Assembly: GCA_021777475.1 (NCBI GenBank)
Contig: JAJYDM010000013.1
Span: 1 to 37,534, forward strand
Source: Actinomycetes bacterium
GTDB taxonomy: Bacteria > Actinomycetota > Acidimicrobiia > Acidimicrobiales > Acidimicrobiaceae
Reading direction: 5' to 3'
Length of the DNA: 37,534 nt
A program made the translations under genes and the position numbers. Positions 8,101 through 18,536 of the stretch are shown here, piece by piece; the stretch's first letter is position 1; each line of letters starts with the position of its first letter. The notes beneath the pieces were generated by a model, which did no database searches, was not told the DNA's origin, and was given only the letters and a program-made list of their open reading frames with translations.

Positions 8101-8709
8101 CAGAAGATATTTTCCACCTTGAATCCAGAGTCAATCGATGGTAAGAGATTGATCGGGAGAGATGGAAAGGTCACGCTTTACAATGGACGCACCGGTCTGG
8201 CCTATGACAATCAAATCTCAGTTGGATTTGTTTACATTCTGAAATTGGCCCACTTGGTTGACGACAAGATTCACGCACGTTCAACCGGCCCATACTCCAT
8301 GATTACGCAACAGCCTCTCGGTGGAAAGGCGCAGTTTGGTGGTCAGAGATTTGGAGAGATGGAAGTCTGGGCGTTGGAGGCTTATGGTGCCGCTTACGCA
8401 CTTCAGGAACTCCTGACAATCAAATCGGACGACGTGCTCGGGCGCGTAAAGGTGTACGAGGCGATCGTCAAGGGCGAGAATATACCGGAACCAGGAATAC
8501 CAGAGAGTTTCAAGGTCCTTATCAAGGAGATGCAGTCCCTATGCCTGAATGTGGAGGTACTTTCCGACTCGGGCGAAGAGATCCAGATCAAAGAGCTGGA
8601 TGAGGACATCTTTAGGACTGCCGAAGAGCTGGGAATCGATATCTCCAGACCTGAACGCGGATCAGAGGAAGAGGATCTAAGGCGCGTCAGAGGAGAGGGG
8701 AGTCTTTAG
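5146..8709 (+). CDS. rpoB: DNA-directed RNA polymerase subunit beta
   Basis: The beta subunit forms one pincer and part of the active site of RNA polymerase. The product has 1187 residues, as in other Actinomycetota. The rifampicin pocket is at 398-425 with [14 protein letters not shown]. The residues matching E. coli D516, H526 and S531 are D407, H417 and S422, so it looks rifampicin-sensitive. [12 protein letters not shown] follows, and [13 protein letters not shown] marks the active-site lysine region. The start is TTG at 5146 with GAGGAG seven bases upstream. The stop overlaps the rpoC start by one base. Confidence 0.98.
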   Translation: MSSRSQSPERFSFANLEEALPLPDLIAIQRDSFDWFLKKGLAETFQDISPIEDFTGQLRLELDFDPDDPDLRPEPKYSIEECKEKDITYSAPIFVRARFMNAGTGEIKEQTVFMGDFPMMTDKGTFIINGTERVVVSQLVRSPGVIFQPGRDPKIIVNGTIHPYRGEWIEFDVEAKPGRDITAGTRVARKRRVSLFTLLRALGYEDPEVLQRFVRHFDFLEGQWEKDKDLVATREEALVEIYKRARPGEPPTVESARGYFENAFFSSKRYDLTRVGRYKLDRKLGPEIDKMSEIMGLDLGHPAADSGVLTPSEMLATATYMLHLANGESGYRLDDQDHFANRRIRSVGELIQNQLRLGLSRLERLVRERMTTQDVEAITPQTLINIRPVVAAIKEFFGTSQLSQFMDQNNPLSGLAHKRRLSALGPGGLSRERAGFEVRDVHTSHYGRMCPIETPEGPNIGLIGALASYARVNDFGFIETPYRKVIDGRVTNEIAYFAADEEEEYVIAQANAPLGADGAFLEDKVLVRRGPQGAGVRVGATATSYGSTSEIDFVPPSEIDLMDVSPKQIVSVSTSLIPFIEHDDANRALMGANMQKQAVPLVAPEAPYIGTGVEARAARDAGDVILAEGSGLVTNVSGESIEVEYSPGQVDRLGRSLGRKVYRLSKFKRSNQNTCMNQKVVVDPGQEVNLGDLLADGPATSRGELALGKNLLVAFMPWEGYNYEDAIILSERLVRDDVLTSIHIEEHEIDARDTKLGAEEITRDIPNLSEEILADLDERGIIRIGAEVDAGDILVGKVTPKGETELTPEERLLRAIFGEKSREVRDTSLKVPHGESGKVIDVKVFTREDSSELAPGVNQLVRVYIGQKRKITEGDKLAGRHGNKGVISKILPVEDMPYLEDGTPVDIILNPLGVPSRMNVGQVLESHLGYAARWGWEGNSLAKPPLRGTEKKTRPKTEPSTWISTPVFDGAHWDEEDKAGKHPTIQKIFSTLNPESIDGKRLIGRDGKVTLYNGRTGLAYDNQISVGFVYILKLAHLVDDKIHARSTGPYSMITQQPLGGKAQFGGQRFGEMEVWALEAYGAAYALQELLTIKSDDVLGRVKVYEAIVKGENIPEPGIPESFKVLIKEMQSLCLNVEVLSDSGEEIQIKELDEDIFRTAEELGIDISRPERGSEEEDLRRVRGEGSL

Positions 8710-11700
8710 TGCTAGATGTAAATAACTTCGACCAACTTCGGATCGGACTTGCTACGGCGGAATCGATCCGCTACTGGTCACATGGTGAAGTTAAAAAGCC
8801 AGAGACCATCAACTACAGAACCCTGAGGCCTGAGAAGGACGGACTCTTCTGTGAGAAGATCTTTGGACCCACCCGTGACTGGGAGTGTTACTGCGGCAAG
8901 TACAAAAGGGTGAGATTTAAAGGGATCATTTGTGAGCGCTGTGGCGTTGAAGTGACTCGTTCCAAGGTTCGCCGCGAGAGAATGGGTCACATTGAACTTG
9001 CCGCACCGGTGGTCCACATTTGGTATCTGCGTGGAACCCGTTCTTGGCTCGCTTATCTGCTCATGGGGACCACCGTCAAAGAGGAGCTTAAGGCCAAGCA
9101 ACTCGAGAAGGTAATCTACTTTGCTGCGAATCTGGTGACGTGGGTTGACGAGGAGAAGCGTCATGACGACCTTCCCACTCTTGAAGCTGAGCTTCTGGAA
9201 GAGCTGTCTGAGATCAACTCAGCCAGAGATGTCGATCTTGACCGTAAGTTCAAGGAGTTGGAGGAAGAGCTGGCTCAGTTGGAGGCCAGCGGGTCCAAGG
9301 AGTCCGAGGTAAGGACTCGTCAGCGAGCGGGTGAGAAGGAGATCGCTTCTGTGAGGGAGCGCTTCGCCTACGAGGCGGAAATGGCTCAGCGAGCGTTCGA
9401 TGAGTTCAAAGAACTGCACTCACGCAAGATCATCGAAGACGAAATCCTTTGGAGAGAGCTACGCGACCGGTACGGCATATATTTCGAGGGTGGAATGGGT
9501 GCTGAGGCTATTGGAAAGCTGATCGACCGTCTGGATCTGGACGAGGAGGAACAGAAACTCCGCGAAGCGATCGAGCCTTTGGATGGTCGGCGTCCGCTTT
9601 CGACTCAGCGTCGCCAGAAGGCGATCAAGCGGTTGAAGATTGTGACCGCCTTCAACGCCAGACAGGCGGAAGGCATCAGGATAAATAATCCGAGGGCGAT
9701 GATTCTTGATGTCGTTCCGGTTATTCCTCCGGATTTACGGCCAATGGTTCAGCTGGACGGTGGCAGATTTGCCACCTCTGACCTGAACGACCTTTACCGC
9801 CGCGTGATCAACAGGAACAACCGGCTGAAGCGGCTCTTGGATCTCGGTGCACCGGAGATCATCGTAAACAACGAGAAGCGGATGCTCCAAGAAGCTGTCG
9901 ACGCTCTATTCGACAATGGCCGAAGGGGTCGTCCAGTCACCGGACCGGGTAACCGTCCTTTGAAGAGTCTTTCCGATATGCTCAAAGGCAAGCAGGGTCG
10001 GTTCCGTCAGAACCTGCTTGGCAAGCGTGTTGACTACTCGGGCCGATCTGTCATCGTCGTTGGCCCCACCCTGAAGCTGCATCAGTGTGGTCTGCCAAAG
10101 CAGATGGCTCTGGAGCTCTTTAAACCTTTCGTCATGAAGAAGCTTGTTGACCTGGAATATGCCCAGAACATCAAGAGCGCCAAGAGGATGGTGGAGAGAA
10201 GGCGGGCTCAGGTTTGGGACGTCCTGGAAGATGTAATCAAGGAGCACCCGGTTCTGCTGAACAGGGCACCTACTTTGCACCGTTTGGGTATCCAGGCATT
10301 TGAGCCTGTGCTTGTAGAAGGTAAAGCTATCCAGATCCATCCATTAGTCTGCACCGCTTTTAATGCAGATTTTGACGGAGACCAGATGGCCGTGCACCTC
10401 CCGCTTTCAACGGAGGCCCAGGCAGAAGCACGCATCTTGATGCTTTCGGCGAACAACATCCTATCTCCCGCGACCGGGCGTCCAATAACAGTGCCAACCC
10501 AGGACATGGTCTTTGGGATCTACTACCTAACCATGGTCGTTGATGGGGCCAAGGGCGAGGGTAACGTTTACCGCCACCTTTACGAGGTGGAGATGGCCTA
10601 CGAATCCGGTGAGCTTGACTTGCATGCAAAGGTGAGTATTCGCCGGCCCCCGGTGGATGAGTCCGGTGAAGAGACTGTGTCTGTTCTTGAGACGACACCT
10701 GGTCGTTTGATTTTCAATACCGCTCTTCCTGAAGGTTTCCGCTACGTGAACACTCTCATAGGAAAGCGCTATACCACGATTGGATCGATCGTCGAGGAGA
10801 TAGCCAACAACTATCCCAAGATCGAAGTTGCTCAGGCCCTTGACAAAATAAAAGAGCTTGGCTTCAGATATGCGGCCCAATCGGGACTGACAATTTCTAT
10901 CGACGACGTTAGAACGCCCCATGAAAAGGCTGATATTCTCGACCGCTACGAGAAGGAAGCCGAAAAGGCCGAGATCCAGTTCAAGCGTGGAATCATAACC
11001 GACGACGAGAGGCGTCAGAAGGAAATCGAGATCTGGACCAGTGCCAACTCCGACATCGGAAAGGCAATGGAGTCCATGCTTTCGGCGATTACGTTCAACC
11101 CTCTTGACATGATGGTGGATTCTGGAGCTAGAGGAAACGCTCAACAGATACGTCAGATTTCAGGAATGAAGGGGCTGGTTTCGAACCCCCGTGGTGAGAT
11201 GATTCCTCGTCCGATCAAGTCCTCCTTCAGGGAGGGACTATCGGTGTTGGAGTACTTTATTTCAACTCACGGTGCCAGGAAGGGTCTTGCAGACACTGCT
11301 CTTAGAACTGCTGACTCGGGTTATCTGACCCGACGGTTGGTCGATGTCGCACAGGAGCTGATCATTCGTGAAGACGATTGTGGCACTACCAGAGGCATTT
11401 GGATCGAAGATATTCGTCCCGACGAGGCTGGTAAGCGCTACTACGTAGAGACGCGTGCCTACGGTCGTATCCTGGCGGAGTCAATCAAGTTGAATGCAGG
11501 CGAGGAGTTGGATGCCGGCACCATGCTTGACGAGGATGTTTTGAGCCGGATTATTAACGATCCCGGCGTTCACAGGATCAGAGTCCGCTCGGTGCTCACT
11601 TGTGATGCCGCTCACGGCGTGTGCGCGGTGTGCTACGGCAAGGCGTTGGCCTCTTCGAGGCTGATCGAGCTGGGTGAGGCGGTCGGCGTGATCGCCGCAC

Positions 11701-12677
11701 AGTCGATTGGCGAGCCTGGTACTCAGCTTACAATGCGTACGTTCCACCAGGGTGGTATCGCCGGAGAGGACATCACTCACGGTCTTCCAAGAGTGGTTGA
11801 GCTTTTTGAGGCCCGAACCCCAAAGGGTGCAGCACTTCTTTCAAGAACCACCGGAGTTGTCCGTGTGGTTGAAGAGGAAGGTGGTCGCAGCATTACCATT
11901 GTTGGGGAGGATGGCGAGGAAGAAACTTACGTCCTTTCATACCGCTCTCACCTTGAAGTGGTCGATGGCCAGGAAATTTCTGCCGGAGATCCGATCGTCG
12001 AGGGTCCGCGTGATCCCAAGGAGCTTCTTGAGATCAAAGGAATCCGTGAAACCCAGCAGTACTTGGTTGAAGAGGTGCAGAAGGTCTACCGCGACCAGGG
12101 TGTATCGATTCACGACAAGCATATAGAACTTATTGTTCGTCAGATGCTCAAGAGGGTTACCGTGGCTGAACCTGGTGACTCTCAGTTCCTTCCGGGTGAG
12201 AGAGTTGACACAAAGCTCTACTCCGATGCCAACAGGGCGCTCGTTGCTGACAACAAACGTCCTGCGGAAGGTCGTCCCGAGCTGATGGGTATAACAAAGG
12301 CTTCTTTGGCCACGGACTCGTGGCTTTCAGCCGCTTCGTTTCAGGAGACGACGCGTGTTCTCACCGAGGCCGCTATCGAGGGCAAGAGTGACGCTCTTCT
12401 TGGACTCAAGGAGAACATCATTATTGGCAAGCTCATTCCTGCTGGTACAGGACTTGGTCTCTACCGCAGCGTCAAGGTTGAGGCTCCTGAAGCTCAAAGG
12501 ATGTCCTTCTGGTCGTCCGATGATATGGAAGGATTCGGAGACTTTGATTTCGATGAGCCTGACTTTGCTGAGCTGGCCAATATCGAGGCGGAAGGCGAAG
12601 AGTTTGTCGAGTTCTCCATAGGTGACGTCGACTCAGATGACGAAGGTCCCAAGGAGTTGGACCAGGGCGCTTCGTAA
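8709..12677 (+). CDS. rpoC: DNA-directed RNA polymerase subunit beta'
   Basis: The beta' subunit carries the catalytic magnesium. The 1322-residue product has the N-terminal zinc site C60, C62, C75, C78. The metal-binding NADFDGD is at 552-558 (D554, D556, D558), and a second zinc site uses C891, C965, C972 and C975. A charged coiled segment at about 140-300 is longer than in Proteobacteria. The C-terminus is a strongly acidic tail (about 1270-1322). GTG 8709 shares its G with the rpoB TAG, with GAGGGGAG upstream, so beta and beta' are translationally coupled. Confidence 0.98.
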   Translation: MLDVNNFDQLRIGLATAESIRYWSHGEVKKPETINYRTLRPEKDGLFCEKIFGPTRDWECYCGKYKRVRFKGIICERCGVEVTRSKVRRERMGHIELAAPVVHIWYLRGTRSWLAYLLMGTTVKEELKAKQLEKVIYFAANLVTWVDEEKRHDDLPTLEAELLEELSEINSARDVDLDRKFKELEEELAQLEASGSKESEVRTRQRAGEKEIASVRERFAYEAEMAQRAFDEFKELHSRKIIEDEILWRELRDRYGIYFEGGMGAEAIGKLIDRLDLDEEEQKLREAIEPLDGRRPLSTQRRQKAIKRLKIVTAFNARQAEGIRINNPRAMILDVVPVIPPDLRPMVQLDGGRFATSDLNDLYRRVINRNNRLKRLLDLGAPEIIVNNEKRMLQEAVDALFDNGRRGRPVTGPGNRPLKSLSDMLKGKQGRFRQNLLGKRVDYSGRSVIVVGPTLKLHQCGLPKQMALELFKPFVMKKLVDLEYAQNIKSAKRMVERRRAQVWDVLEDVIKEHPVLLNRAPTLHRLGIQAFEPVLVEGKAIQIHPLVCTAFNADFDGDQMAVHLPLSTEAQAEARILMLSANNILSPATGRPITVPTQDMVFGIYYLTMVVDGAKGEGNVYRHLYEVEMAYESGELDLHAKVSIRRPPVDESGEETVSVLETTPGRLIFNTALPEGFRYVNTLIGKRYTTIGSIVEEIANNYPKIEVAQALDKIKELGFRYAAQSGLTISIDDVRTPHEKADILDRYEKEAEKAEIQFKRGIITDDERRQKEIEIWTSANSDIGKAMESMLSAITFNPLDMMVDSGARGNAQQIRQISGMKGLVSNPRGEMIPRPIKSSFREGLSVLEYFISTHGARKGLADTALRTADSGYLTRRLVDVAQELIIREDDCGTTRGIWIEDIRPDEAGKRYYVETRAYGRILAESIKLNAGEELDAGTMLDEDVLSRIINDPGVHRIRVRSVLTCDAAHGVCAVCYGKALASSRLIELGEAVGVIAAQSIGEPGTQLTMRTFHQGGIAGEDITHGLPRVVELFEARTPKGAALLSRTTGVVRVVEEEGGRSITIVGEDGEEETYVLSYRSHLEVVDGQEISAGDPIVEGPRDPKELLEIKGIRETQQYLVEEVQKVYRDQGVSIHDKHIELIVRQMLKRVTVAEPGDSQFLPGERVDTKLYSDANRALVADNKRPAEGRPELMGITKASLATDSWLSAASFQETTRVLTEAAIEGKSDALLGLKENIIIGKLIPAGTGLGLYRSVKVEAPEAQRMSFWSSDDMEGFGDFDFDEPDFAELANIEAEGEEFVEFSIGDVDSDDEGPKELDQGAS

Positions 12678-12687
12678 AGTAAAGAAT

Positions 12688-12777
12688 TAGAGGCAGATTG
12701 GCACCACTCAAACTAGAGGGTGCCAGTCTCGAAGCCTCTATAGTGTAAGACTGGCATAGTGTGCACTCGGTGCACTA
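12688..12777 (+). promoter_or_regulatory. large hairpin with alternative fold between rpoC and rpsL
   Basis: An 18-pair stem is formed by 12688-12705 with 12719-12729 and 12734-12740, with a 4-base bulge (CGAA) and a 13-base loop. The central arm 12721-12729 (TGCCAGTCT) is also fully complementary to 12748-12756 (AGACTGGCA), so two folds compete. A third stem, GTGCAC/GTGCAC (12761-12766 with 12770-12775), ends before ATTTCT. It could be a terminator of rpoBC, an attenuator of rpsL, or both. Confidence 0.6.
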
Positions 12778-12861
12778 GATTTCTGGCCTGGACAAAGTAG
12801 CCTTGAGTTGGCTGAGCTGGTTCGAGTCAGGTTGACAATTTGATAACTGGAGAGGTTTGGC

Positions 12862-13233
12862 GTGCCCACGATAGCACAGCTCGTCCGCAGTGGACGTGAA
12901 TCAAAACAATCTAAGACCAAGACGCCCGCACTTAAGGGTGCACCACAGCGTCGAGGCGTTTGTACAAGGGTCTACACGACCACACCAAAGAAGCCGAACT
13001 CGGCGCTTAGAAAAGTTGCCCGTGTGCGCCTGACTAGCGGGGTGGAAGTTACCGCCTACATTCCAGGTGTTGGCCATAACCTTCAGGAGCACTCGATTGT
13101 GCTGGTTCGTGGTGGACGAGTCAAGGATCTCCCTGGTGTCCGCTACAAGATCATTCGCGGGACCCTTGACACCTCTGGCGTGAAGAACCGTAAACAAGCC
13201 AGAAGCCGATACGGCGCCAAGAAGGAGAAGTAG
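12862..13233 (+). CDS. rpsL: 30S ribosomal protein S12
   Basis: S12 sits at the decoding centre. The 123-residue product has [13 protein letters not shown] with K43, and GGRVKDLPG with K88 and D89. The residues changed in streptomycin resistance are therefore wild type, and D89 is the site of the known beta-methylthiolation. The start is GTG 12862 with GGAGAGG at 12849-12855. It is first in the str operon, four bases before rpsG. Confidence 0.98.
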   Translation: MPTIAQLVRSGRESKQSKTKTPALKGAPQRRGVCTRVYTTTPKKPNSALRKVARVRLTSGVEVTAYIPGVGHNLQEHSIVLVRGGRVKDLPGVRYKIIRGTLDTSGVKNRKQARSRYGAKKEK

Positions 13234-13237
13234 TCGA

Positions 13238-13708
13238 ATGCCTCGTAAGGGAGCAGCCCCTCGCAGAGAGATCCATCCGGATCCGATTTACCACTCGATC
13301 TTGGTATCGCAGCTAGTCAACAAAGTCCTCTCCAGGGGAAAGAAGACTCTCGCAGAGCGTCTAGTTTACGACGCATTGGAAATAATCCAGGAGAAGAATG
13401 GCGGGGATGCTCTCGGCATCCTTAAGAAGGCGATCGAAAATACCAAGCCGGAGCTTGAGGTCCGGTCGCGGCGTGTGGGTGGAGCCACCTACCAGGTGCC
13501 GGTTGAGATCAAAGGCCGCAGGGCTACAACCCTGTCAATCCGTTGGATTGTGAGTTTTTCGCGTAAGAGGCGTGAGAAGACCATGTCTCAGCGGTTAGCC
13601 AATGAACTCATGGATGCCGCGAATGGAGTTGGCGCTTCAGTGAAACGACGCGAAGACCTTCACAAGATGGCCGAATCCAACAAGGCATTTGCGCACTACC
13701 GCTGGTAG
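13238..13708 (+). CDS. rpsG: 30S ribosomal protein S7
   Basis: S7 nucleates assembly of the 30S head and contacts the E site. The 156-residue product begins [18 protein letters not shown], contains [14 protein letters not shown] (about 79-92), and ends KAFAHYRW, all typical. Length is normal. The ATG at 13238 is four bases after rpsL; AAGGAG inside the rpsL end can serve as its ribosome site. Two hairpins separate it from fusA. Confidence 0.98.
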   Translation: MPRKGAAPRREIHPDPIYHSILVSQLVNKVLSRGKKTLAERLVYDALEIIQEKNGGDALGILKKAIENTKPELEVRSRRVGGATYQVPVEIKGRRATTLSIRWIVSFSRKRREKTMSQRLANELMDAANGVGASVKRREDLHKMAESNKAFAHYRW

Positions 13709-13752
13709 CAACCAGTTTTTCTGGGCGAGATTCTCAGAAATATAAAGGCGAT

Positions 13753-13810
13753 GCAGAAGATTCCGAGGGTCTTCTGCTGCTTTGTTCTCTAGACGAAATG
13801 CGTTCTAGAG
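13753..13810 (+). terminator. two hairpins between rpsG and fusA
   Basis: GCAGAAGA/TCTTCTGC pairs at 13753-13760 and 13770-13777, followed by TGCTTTGTTCT. CTCTAGA/TCTAGAG pairs at 13787-13793 and 13804-13810. The first resembles a weak intrinsic terminator. The 176-base gap is larger than usual for the str operon and may reset expression of fusA-tuf. I saw no well-spaced promoter in it. Confidence 0.5.
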
Positions 13811-13884
13811 TCGATTAAAATTGTCTGATCAGCTAACGGACACAAGTTATTGTAATCAGATGTCTAAAAAGAGGCAATAGGACT

Positions 13885-15969
13885 ATGGCAGGCAGGGAGT
13901 ATCCCCTAGAGAAATATCGCAATATCGGCATCATGGCCCACATCGACGCCGGTAAGACAACGACCACGGAGCGAATTCTCTACTACACGGGTAAGAACTA
14001 CAAGATAGGCGAGGTCCATGAAGGTGCGGCCACCATGGACTGGATGGTGCAGGAGCAGGAGCGGGGCATCACAATAACCTCTGCGGCCACCACCTGCTAT
14101 TGGAACGATTGCCGCATCAACATCATTGATACGCCGGGCCATGTCGATTTCACGGTTGAGGTGGAACGTTCGCTGCGGGTGCTCGACGGTGCTGTCGCAG
14201 TGTTTGACGCCGTTGCCGGCGTGGAGCCACAGACTGAGACGGTGTGGCGCCAGGCAAACAAGTACAACGTACCCAGGATGTGCTTTGTAAACAAGATGGA
14301 CCGCACAGGTGCGGACTTTTTCCGTTGTGTAGATATGATCAGCGACCGCCTTGAGGCAAATGACTGTGTGATTCAGCTTCCAATTGGCTCAGAATCAAAG
14401 TTTATAGGAGTTGTTGACCTCATCGAAATGAAGGCCCTCGTCTATGAGGACGTAATGGGCGAGAAATACGATGTGGTGGATATTCCGGCAGATATGGTCA
14501 AACAGGCGCAAGAGTATCACCGCAGACTCGTCGAGAATGTCTCCAACTTTGACGATGACCTAATGGAAAAGTATCTCGCTGACGAGGTGATAACTCCAGA
14601 CGAAATTCGCAGGTCGCTCCGTGTCGCAACCGTTGCCGGAGACATTGTTCCGATTCTCTGCGGATCGGCCTTCAAGAACAAGGGTGTTCAGCCGATGCTT
14701 GATGCCGTCGTCAACTTCCTTCCGTCACCGCTCGACATACCTCCTGCAGCGGGAACCAACCTGCGTGGTGATGAGACCATCGCCCGGGAGGCTTCTGATA
14801 GCGCGCCGTTCGCGGCCCTGGCATTCAAGATCATGAGCGATCCCTATGTGGGTAAGCTGACGTATTTTCGTGTTTATTCTGGAACCTTGGATAAAGGTTC
14901 CACAGTCCTCAACTCCACCAAGGACAAGAAGGAAAGGATTGGCCGGCTTCTCTTGATGCATGCCAACACCCGTGAGGACATCGACAGCATTGGCGCTGGA
15001 GATATTGTCGCTGCCGTGGGGTTGAAGAACACAACTACCGGTGACACTCTGTGTGACCCGGACAAACCAATTATCCTGGAATCCCTTACGTTCCCAGAGC
15101 CGGTTATTCACGTTGCGGTGGAACCAAAGACAAAAGCCGACCAGGACAAGCTTGGCAAGGCATTGTATGCTTTGTCCGAGGAAGACCCAACCTTCAAGGT
15201 GCATACCGATGAAGAGACGGGTCAGACCGTGATCTCCGGCATGGGAGAACTGCACCTTGAGGTGTTGGTTGATCGTATGTTACGTGAGTTCAAAGTAGAC
15301 GCAAATGTGGGTAAGCCTCAGGTTGCATACCGCGAGACCATCCGCAAGAGTGTCGAAAAGGTCGAGGTGAAGTACATTCGCCAGAGCGGCGGTCGTGGGC
15401 AGTATGGTCACGTAGTGATCAGTCTCGAGCCGACCGGACCTGGCGGAGGTTATGAATTCGTGGACAAGATTACGGGTGGAGTGATACCAAGGGAATACAT
15501 ACCTGCGGTCGAGACTGGAATTCGGGAAGCAACTGCTTCCGGTGTTCTAGCTGGATATCCAACCGTTGATGTTAGGGCAATTTTGACCTACGGTTCTTAC
15601 CACGACGTCGACTCATCGGAAATGGCCTTCAAGATTGCTGGCTCGATGGCTTTCAAGGAAGCTGCACGAAAGGCATCGCCAGCACTGTTGGAGCCAATAA
15701 TGTCAGTAGAAGTGGTAACGCCAGAAGACTACATGGGGGACGTTATCGGAGATCTTTCCTCTCGACGTGGAAAAGTTGAGGGTATGGATCAACGAGGAGC
15801 GAGTCACGTTATACGTGCTCAGGTCCCACTTTCTGAAATGTTCGGCTACGCAACCGATTTAAGGTCGCGTACTCAAGGCCGCGCCACCTATACTATGCAG
15901 TTCAACTCATATCAGGAAGTTCCGGAGTCAATTTCGAAAGAGATTGTCGCACGGGTCCGGGGAGAGTAG
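13885..15969 (+). CDS. fusA: elongation factor G
   Basis: EF-G drives ribosomal translocation with GTP. The 694-residue product carries G1 [12 protein letters not shown] (18-29), G3 DTPGHVD (82-88) and G4 NKMD (136-139). Domains II to V complete the usual length, with the domain IV tip region near [10 protein letters not shown]. The start is ATG 13885. It has no insertions. A single full-length copy next to tuf is the standard str arrangement. Confidence 0.98.
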   Translation: MAGREYPLEKYRNIGIMAHIDAGKTTTTERILYYTGKNYKIGEVHEGAATMDWMVQEQERGITITSAATTCYWNDCRINIIDTPGHVDFTVEVERSLRVLDGAVAVFDAVAGVEPQTETVWRQANKYNVPRMCFVNKMDRTGADFFRCVDMISDRLEANDCVIQLPIGSESKFIGVVDLIEMKALVYEDVMGEKYDVVDIPADMVKQAQEYHRRLVENVSNFDDDLMEKYLADEVITPDEIRRSLRVATVAGDIVPILCGSAFKNKGVQPMLDAVVNFLPSPLDIPPAAGTNLRGDETIAREASDSAPFAALAFKIMSDPYVGKLTYFRVYSGTLDKGSTVLNSTKDKKERIGRLLLMHANTREDIDSIGAGDIVAAVGLKNTTTGDTLCDPDKPIILESLTFPEPVIHVAVEPKTKADQDKLGKALYALSEEDPTFKVHTDEETGQTVISGMGELHLEVLVDRMLREFKVDANVGKPQVAYRETIRKSVEKVEVKYIRQSGGRGQYGHVVISLEPTGPGGGYEFVDKITGGVIPREYIPAVETGIREATASGVLAGYPTVDVRAILTYGSYHDVDSSEMAFKIAGSMAFKEAARKASPALLEPIMSVEVVTPEDYMGDVIGDLSSRRGKVEGMDQRGASHVIRAQVPLSEMFGYATDLRSRTQGRATYTMQFNSYQEVPESISKEIVARVRGE

Positions 15970-16043
15970 TCTGTAATGGTTCTTTGTTCGCATCGCCGGC
16001 GCTCAAGTAGCGTCGCTCTCACCACACGGAGCATTTTTTAACT

Positions 16044-17231
16044 ATGGCCAAGCAGAAGTTTGAGCGCTCTAAGCCTCACATCAATGTGGGCACAATGGGC
16101 CACATCGACCACGGAAAGACCACGCTCACAGCGGCCATCACAAAGACGCTGGCCGGCGTGAACCCACACGTGAAGTTTACCCCGTTTGATCAGATCGATA
16201 AGGCACCCGAGGAAAGGGCCCGTGGAATAACAATCTCCATTGCCCACGTCGAGTACGAGACTGATCGCCGACACTACGCTCACGTAGACATGCCGGGTCA
16301 CGCCGACTACATCAAGAACATGATCACCGGTGCCGCGCAGGTTGACGGTGCGATTCTTGTTGTGTCTGCTGCTGATGGCCCAATGCCACAAACTCGCGAG
16401 CACGTGCTGCTTGCCCGTCAGGTCGGCGTACCATATATCGTCGTAGCTTTGAACAAGGCCGACATGGTCGATGATGAAGAGCTGCTGGACCTGGTGGAAC
16501 TCGAAGTCAGAGAGCTTTTGAACGAGTATGAGTTTCCTGGCGACGACACCCCGGTTATCCGGGTCTCAGCTTTGAAGGCCCTCGAAGGCGACCCCGCATG
16601 GGCTGCCAAGATCGTCGAGCTGATGAATGCTGTTGACGACTATATTCCAGAGCCGCAGCGCGAGGTTGACAAGCCTTTCCTGATGCCAATCGAGGATGTC
16701 TTCACCATTCAGGGACGTGGTACCGTTGTTACCGGCAAGGTCGAGCAAGGTATTATCCACGTAGGTGACGAAATTGAGATCGTCGGCCTGCGTGACACCC
16801 AGAAGACCGTTTGCACTGGTGTTGAAATGTTCAACAAGCTGTTGGACGAGGGTCGTGCCGGTGACAATATCGGTGCCCTTCTACGTGGCACCAAGAAGAA
16901 CGAAGTTGAACGTGGTCAGGTATTGTGCAAGCCGGGTACAATCACTCCTCACACCAATTTTGAGGCTAACGTGTATGTCCTGTCAAAGGAAGAAGGTGGA
17001 CGGCACAAGCCGTTCTTCAACAACTACCGTCCTCAGTTCTACTTCCGTACCACTGACGTAACTGGCACAATCACTCTTCCGGAGGGTACAGAGATGGTTC
17101 TCCCGGGTGATAACGTCACAATGACGGTAGAGCTCGGAAAGCCGATCGCCATGGACGAGGGTCTCCGCTTCGCCATTCGTGAAGGTGGGCGTACCGTCGG
17201 CGCTGGTCGAGTCACCAAGATCATCAAGTAG
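16044..17231 (+). CDS. tuf: elongation factor Tu
   Basis: EF-Tu delivers aminoacyl-tRNA. The 395-residue product has G1 GHIDHGKT (19-26), G3 DMPGH (82-86, catalytic H86) and G4 NKAD (137-140). Domains 2 and 3 include [15 protein letters not shown]. Position 83 is Met where E. coli has Cys. The ATG at 16044 follows GGAG at 16028-16031, but with a 12-base spacer and a T6 run. Two perfect or near-perfect hairpins end the transcript region. Confidence 0.98.
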   Translation: MAKQKFERSKPHINVGTMGHIDHGKTTLTAAITKTLAGVNPHVKFTPFDQIDKAPEERARGITISIAHVEYETDRRHYAHVDMPGHADYIKNMITGAAQVDGAILVVSAADGPMPQTREHVLLARQVGVPYIVVALNKADMVDDEELLDLVELEVRELLNEYEFPGDDTPVIRVSALKALEGDPAWAAKIVELMNAVDDYIPEPQREVDKPFLMPIEDVFTIQGRGTVVTGKVEQGIIHVGDEIEIVGLRDTQKTVCTGVEMFNKLLDEGRAGDNIGALLRGTKKNEVERGQVLCKPGTITPHTNFEANVYVLSKEEGGRHKPFFNNYRPQFYFRTTDVTGTITLPEGTEMVLPGDNVTMTVELGKPIAMDEGLRFAIREGGRTVGAGRVTKIIK

Positions 17232-17248
17232 CAGTAGAAGTAAAGGCT

Positions 17249-17280
17249 ATGGGTCCGCTGGTCAAATGCAGTGGACCCAT
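17249..17280 (+). terminator. 12-pair hairpin after tuf
   Basis: ATGGGTCCGCTG (17249-17260) pairs with CAGTGGACCCAT (17269-17280) with one G-T pair and an 8-base loop. It lies 18 bases after the tuf stop. No T-run follows directly, so it may be a processing or Rho-type 3' end rather than a simple intrinsic terminator. Confidence 0.6.
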
Positions 17281-17317
17281 GCCTGCAAGGTATATGTGAA
17301 GGTTTTGTGCAGGCTTT
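17281..17317 (+). terminator. second hairpin after tuf
   Basis: GCCTGCA (17281-17287) pairs with TGCAGGC (17308-17314), directly abutting the previous stem, and TTT follows. The 20-base loop makes it less certain. The pair of stems marks the boundary between the str and S10 operons. Confidence 0.4.
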
Positions 17318-17358
17318 AGTAGTAGAGCCGATGGATGCAGCTAGCACTAAGGATAGCG

Positions 17359-17685
17359 ATGGCTGAAAGCAGCAAGCAGAGAATTAGAATTCGTCTCAAG
17401 GCGTACGATCATGAGCTGATCGATAATTCCACCAAAAAGATTGTTGAGACGGTTCTGCGCACTTCGGCAAAGGTCAAAGGACCTGTTCCTTTGCCCACCG
17501 AACTGCACCGATACACGGTGATTCGTTCGCCCCACAAGTACAAGGACTCAAGAGAGCACTTCGAAATGCGGGTCCATAAGAGGTTGTTGGACATAGTTGA
17601 CCACACTCCAAAGACGGTGGATTCGTTGCAAAGGCTGGACCTTCCTGCCGGCGTGGATATTGAAATAAAGATTCAAAGTGCCTAA
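17359..17685 (+). CDS. rpsJ: 30S ribosomal protein S10
   Basis: S10 lies in the 30S head and also joins NusB in antitermination. The ATG at 17359 gives [22 protein letters not shown], the family N-terminus, with AAGGA at 17349-17353. An upstream in-frame ATG at 17335 adds eight unconserved residues and was not used. The 108-residue product has [15 protein letters not shown] and HKRLLDIVD. It is separated from rplC by 207 bases, while these genes are nearly adjacent in many genomes. Confidence 0.97.
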   Translation: MAESSKQRIRIRLKAYDHELIDNSTKKIVETVLRTSAKVKGPVPLPTELHRYTVIRSPHKYKDSREHFEMRVHKRLLDIVDHTPKTVDSLQRLDLPAGVDIEIKIQSA

Positions 17686-17747
17686 TGATTTCGGAGGCTC
17701 TCAGCTTCTGGGCGGTTAATAGCGACAGCCCGTCTATACTTTTCTGA

Positions 17748-17840
17748 GCTTCCGTTGAGTATGACGTCCAGGTAGGCCCCTAGATCGGGTACCGCTTGGC
17801 ACAATAGATCAAAAGCTCCGTTTGGCTTGGCCAACGGAGC
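17748..17840 (+). promoter_or_regulatory. candidate attenuator between rpsJ and rplC
   Basis: A compact stem is formed by GCTCCGTT (17815-17822) with AACGGAGC (17833-17840), extended by GGC/GCC inside one bulge, followed by GTTTGCG. The 3' arm can instead pair with GCT-T-CCGTTG at 17748-17757 over nine pairs. The two folds exclude each other. TATACT at 17735-17740 could be a -10 box but lacks a good -35. Confidence 0.5.
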
Positions 17841-17842
17841 GT

Positions 17843-17872
17843 TTGCGTGTGATTGATCACTCTGATTTATAA
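17843..17872 (+). promoter_or_regulatory. candidate promoter before rplC
   Basis: TTGCGT at 17843-17848 and TTATAA at 17867-17872 have an 18-base spacer. The same hexamers with the same spacing occur upstream of secY. The predicted start is only about a dozen bases before the rplC ATG, so the leader would be very short. Confidence 0.35.
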
Positions 17873-17892
17873 GAGACGAAGGATTTTTAACG

Positions 17893-18534
17893 ATGGCAAC
17901 AAAGGCGATCGTCGGCGAGAAAGTCGGCATGACTCAGATCTGGGATGACCAGAATCGTGCAGTCGCTGTGACTGTTATTAAGATCGCCCCGGTGCGAGTA
18001 GTTCAGGCGAAGACGCCTGAAACCGACGGCTATTCGGCTTTGCAAGTGACTTACGGCTTCAAAAAGGAGTCGAAGCTTTCAAAGCCTTTGGCAGGTCATT
18101 ACCGTTCAGCGGGTGTCGAGCCAGGTAAGAAGCTTGTGGAACTGCGTGTCGATGACACCACTGGATTCGGTGTGGGAACAGAGATGACGGCAGATCTCCT
18201 CTCTGAAGGTGACAGGATCGATGTGACGGCTATTTCAAAGGGCCATGGGTTTTCCGGTGGTATGAAGCGTCACAATTTCAAGGGTCAGGGTGGATCGCAC
18301 GGTAATCACAAGCACCATCGTGCGCCAGGTTCCATCGGTGCCTGTGCAACGCCGGCGAGAGTTTTCAAGGGAACCCGCATGGCCGGTCAGTATGGCTCAG
18401 ATAAAGTGACCACACTGAATTTGGAGGTCATCAAATCCGACCCAGAGCGCCAGATCATTCTGGTAAAAGGTGCCGTCCCTGGGCCCAAGGGTGGGATGGT
18501 AATCCTCCGCGATGCAGTGAAAGGTGGCAAGTAA
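17893..18534 (+). CDS. rplC: 50S ribosomal protein L3
   Basis: L3 reaches the peptidyl transferase centre and starts 50S assembly. The 213-residue product begins MATKAIVGEKVGMTQIWDD. It carries the loop HRAPGSIGACATPARVFKG, of the type seen in Actinomycetota, followed by TRMAGQYG. The ATG at 17893 has AAGGAT at 17879-17884. It opens the dense run of S10-operon genes; rplD follows after two bases. Confidence 0.98.
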   Translation: MATKAIVGEKVGMTQIWDDQNRAVAVTVIKIAPVRVVQAKTPETDGYSALQVTYGFKKESKLSKPLAGHYRSAGVEPGKKLVELRVDDTTGFGVGTEMTADLLSEGDRIDVTAISKGHGFSGGMKRHNFKGQGGSHGNHKHHRAPGSIGACATPARVFKGTRMAGQYGSDKVTTLNLEVIKSDPERQIILVKGAVPGPKGGMVILRDAVKGGK

Positions 18535-18536
18535 TC

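Noticed and set aside
12832-12837. Perfect TTGACA before rpsL
   Set aside because: A -10 box at 17 bases would fall at 12855-12860 (GTTTGG), next to the GTG start, and shows no match.
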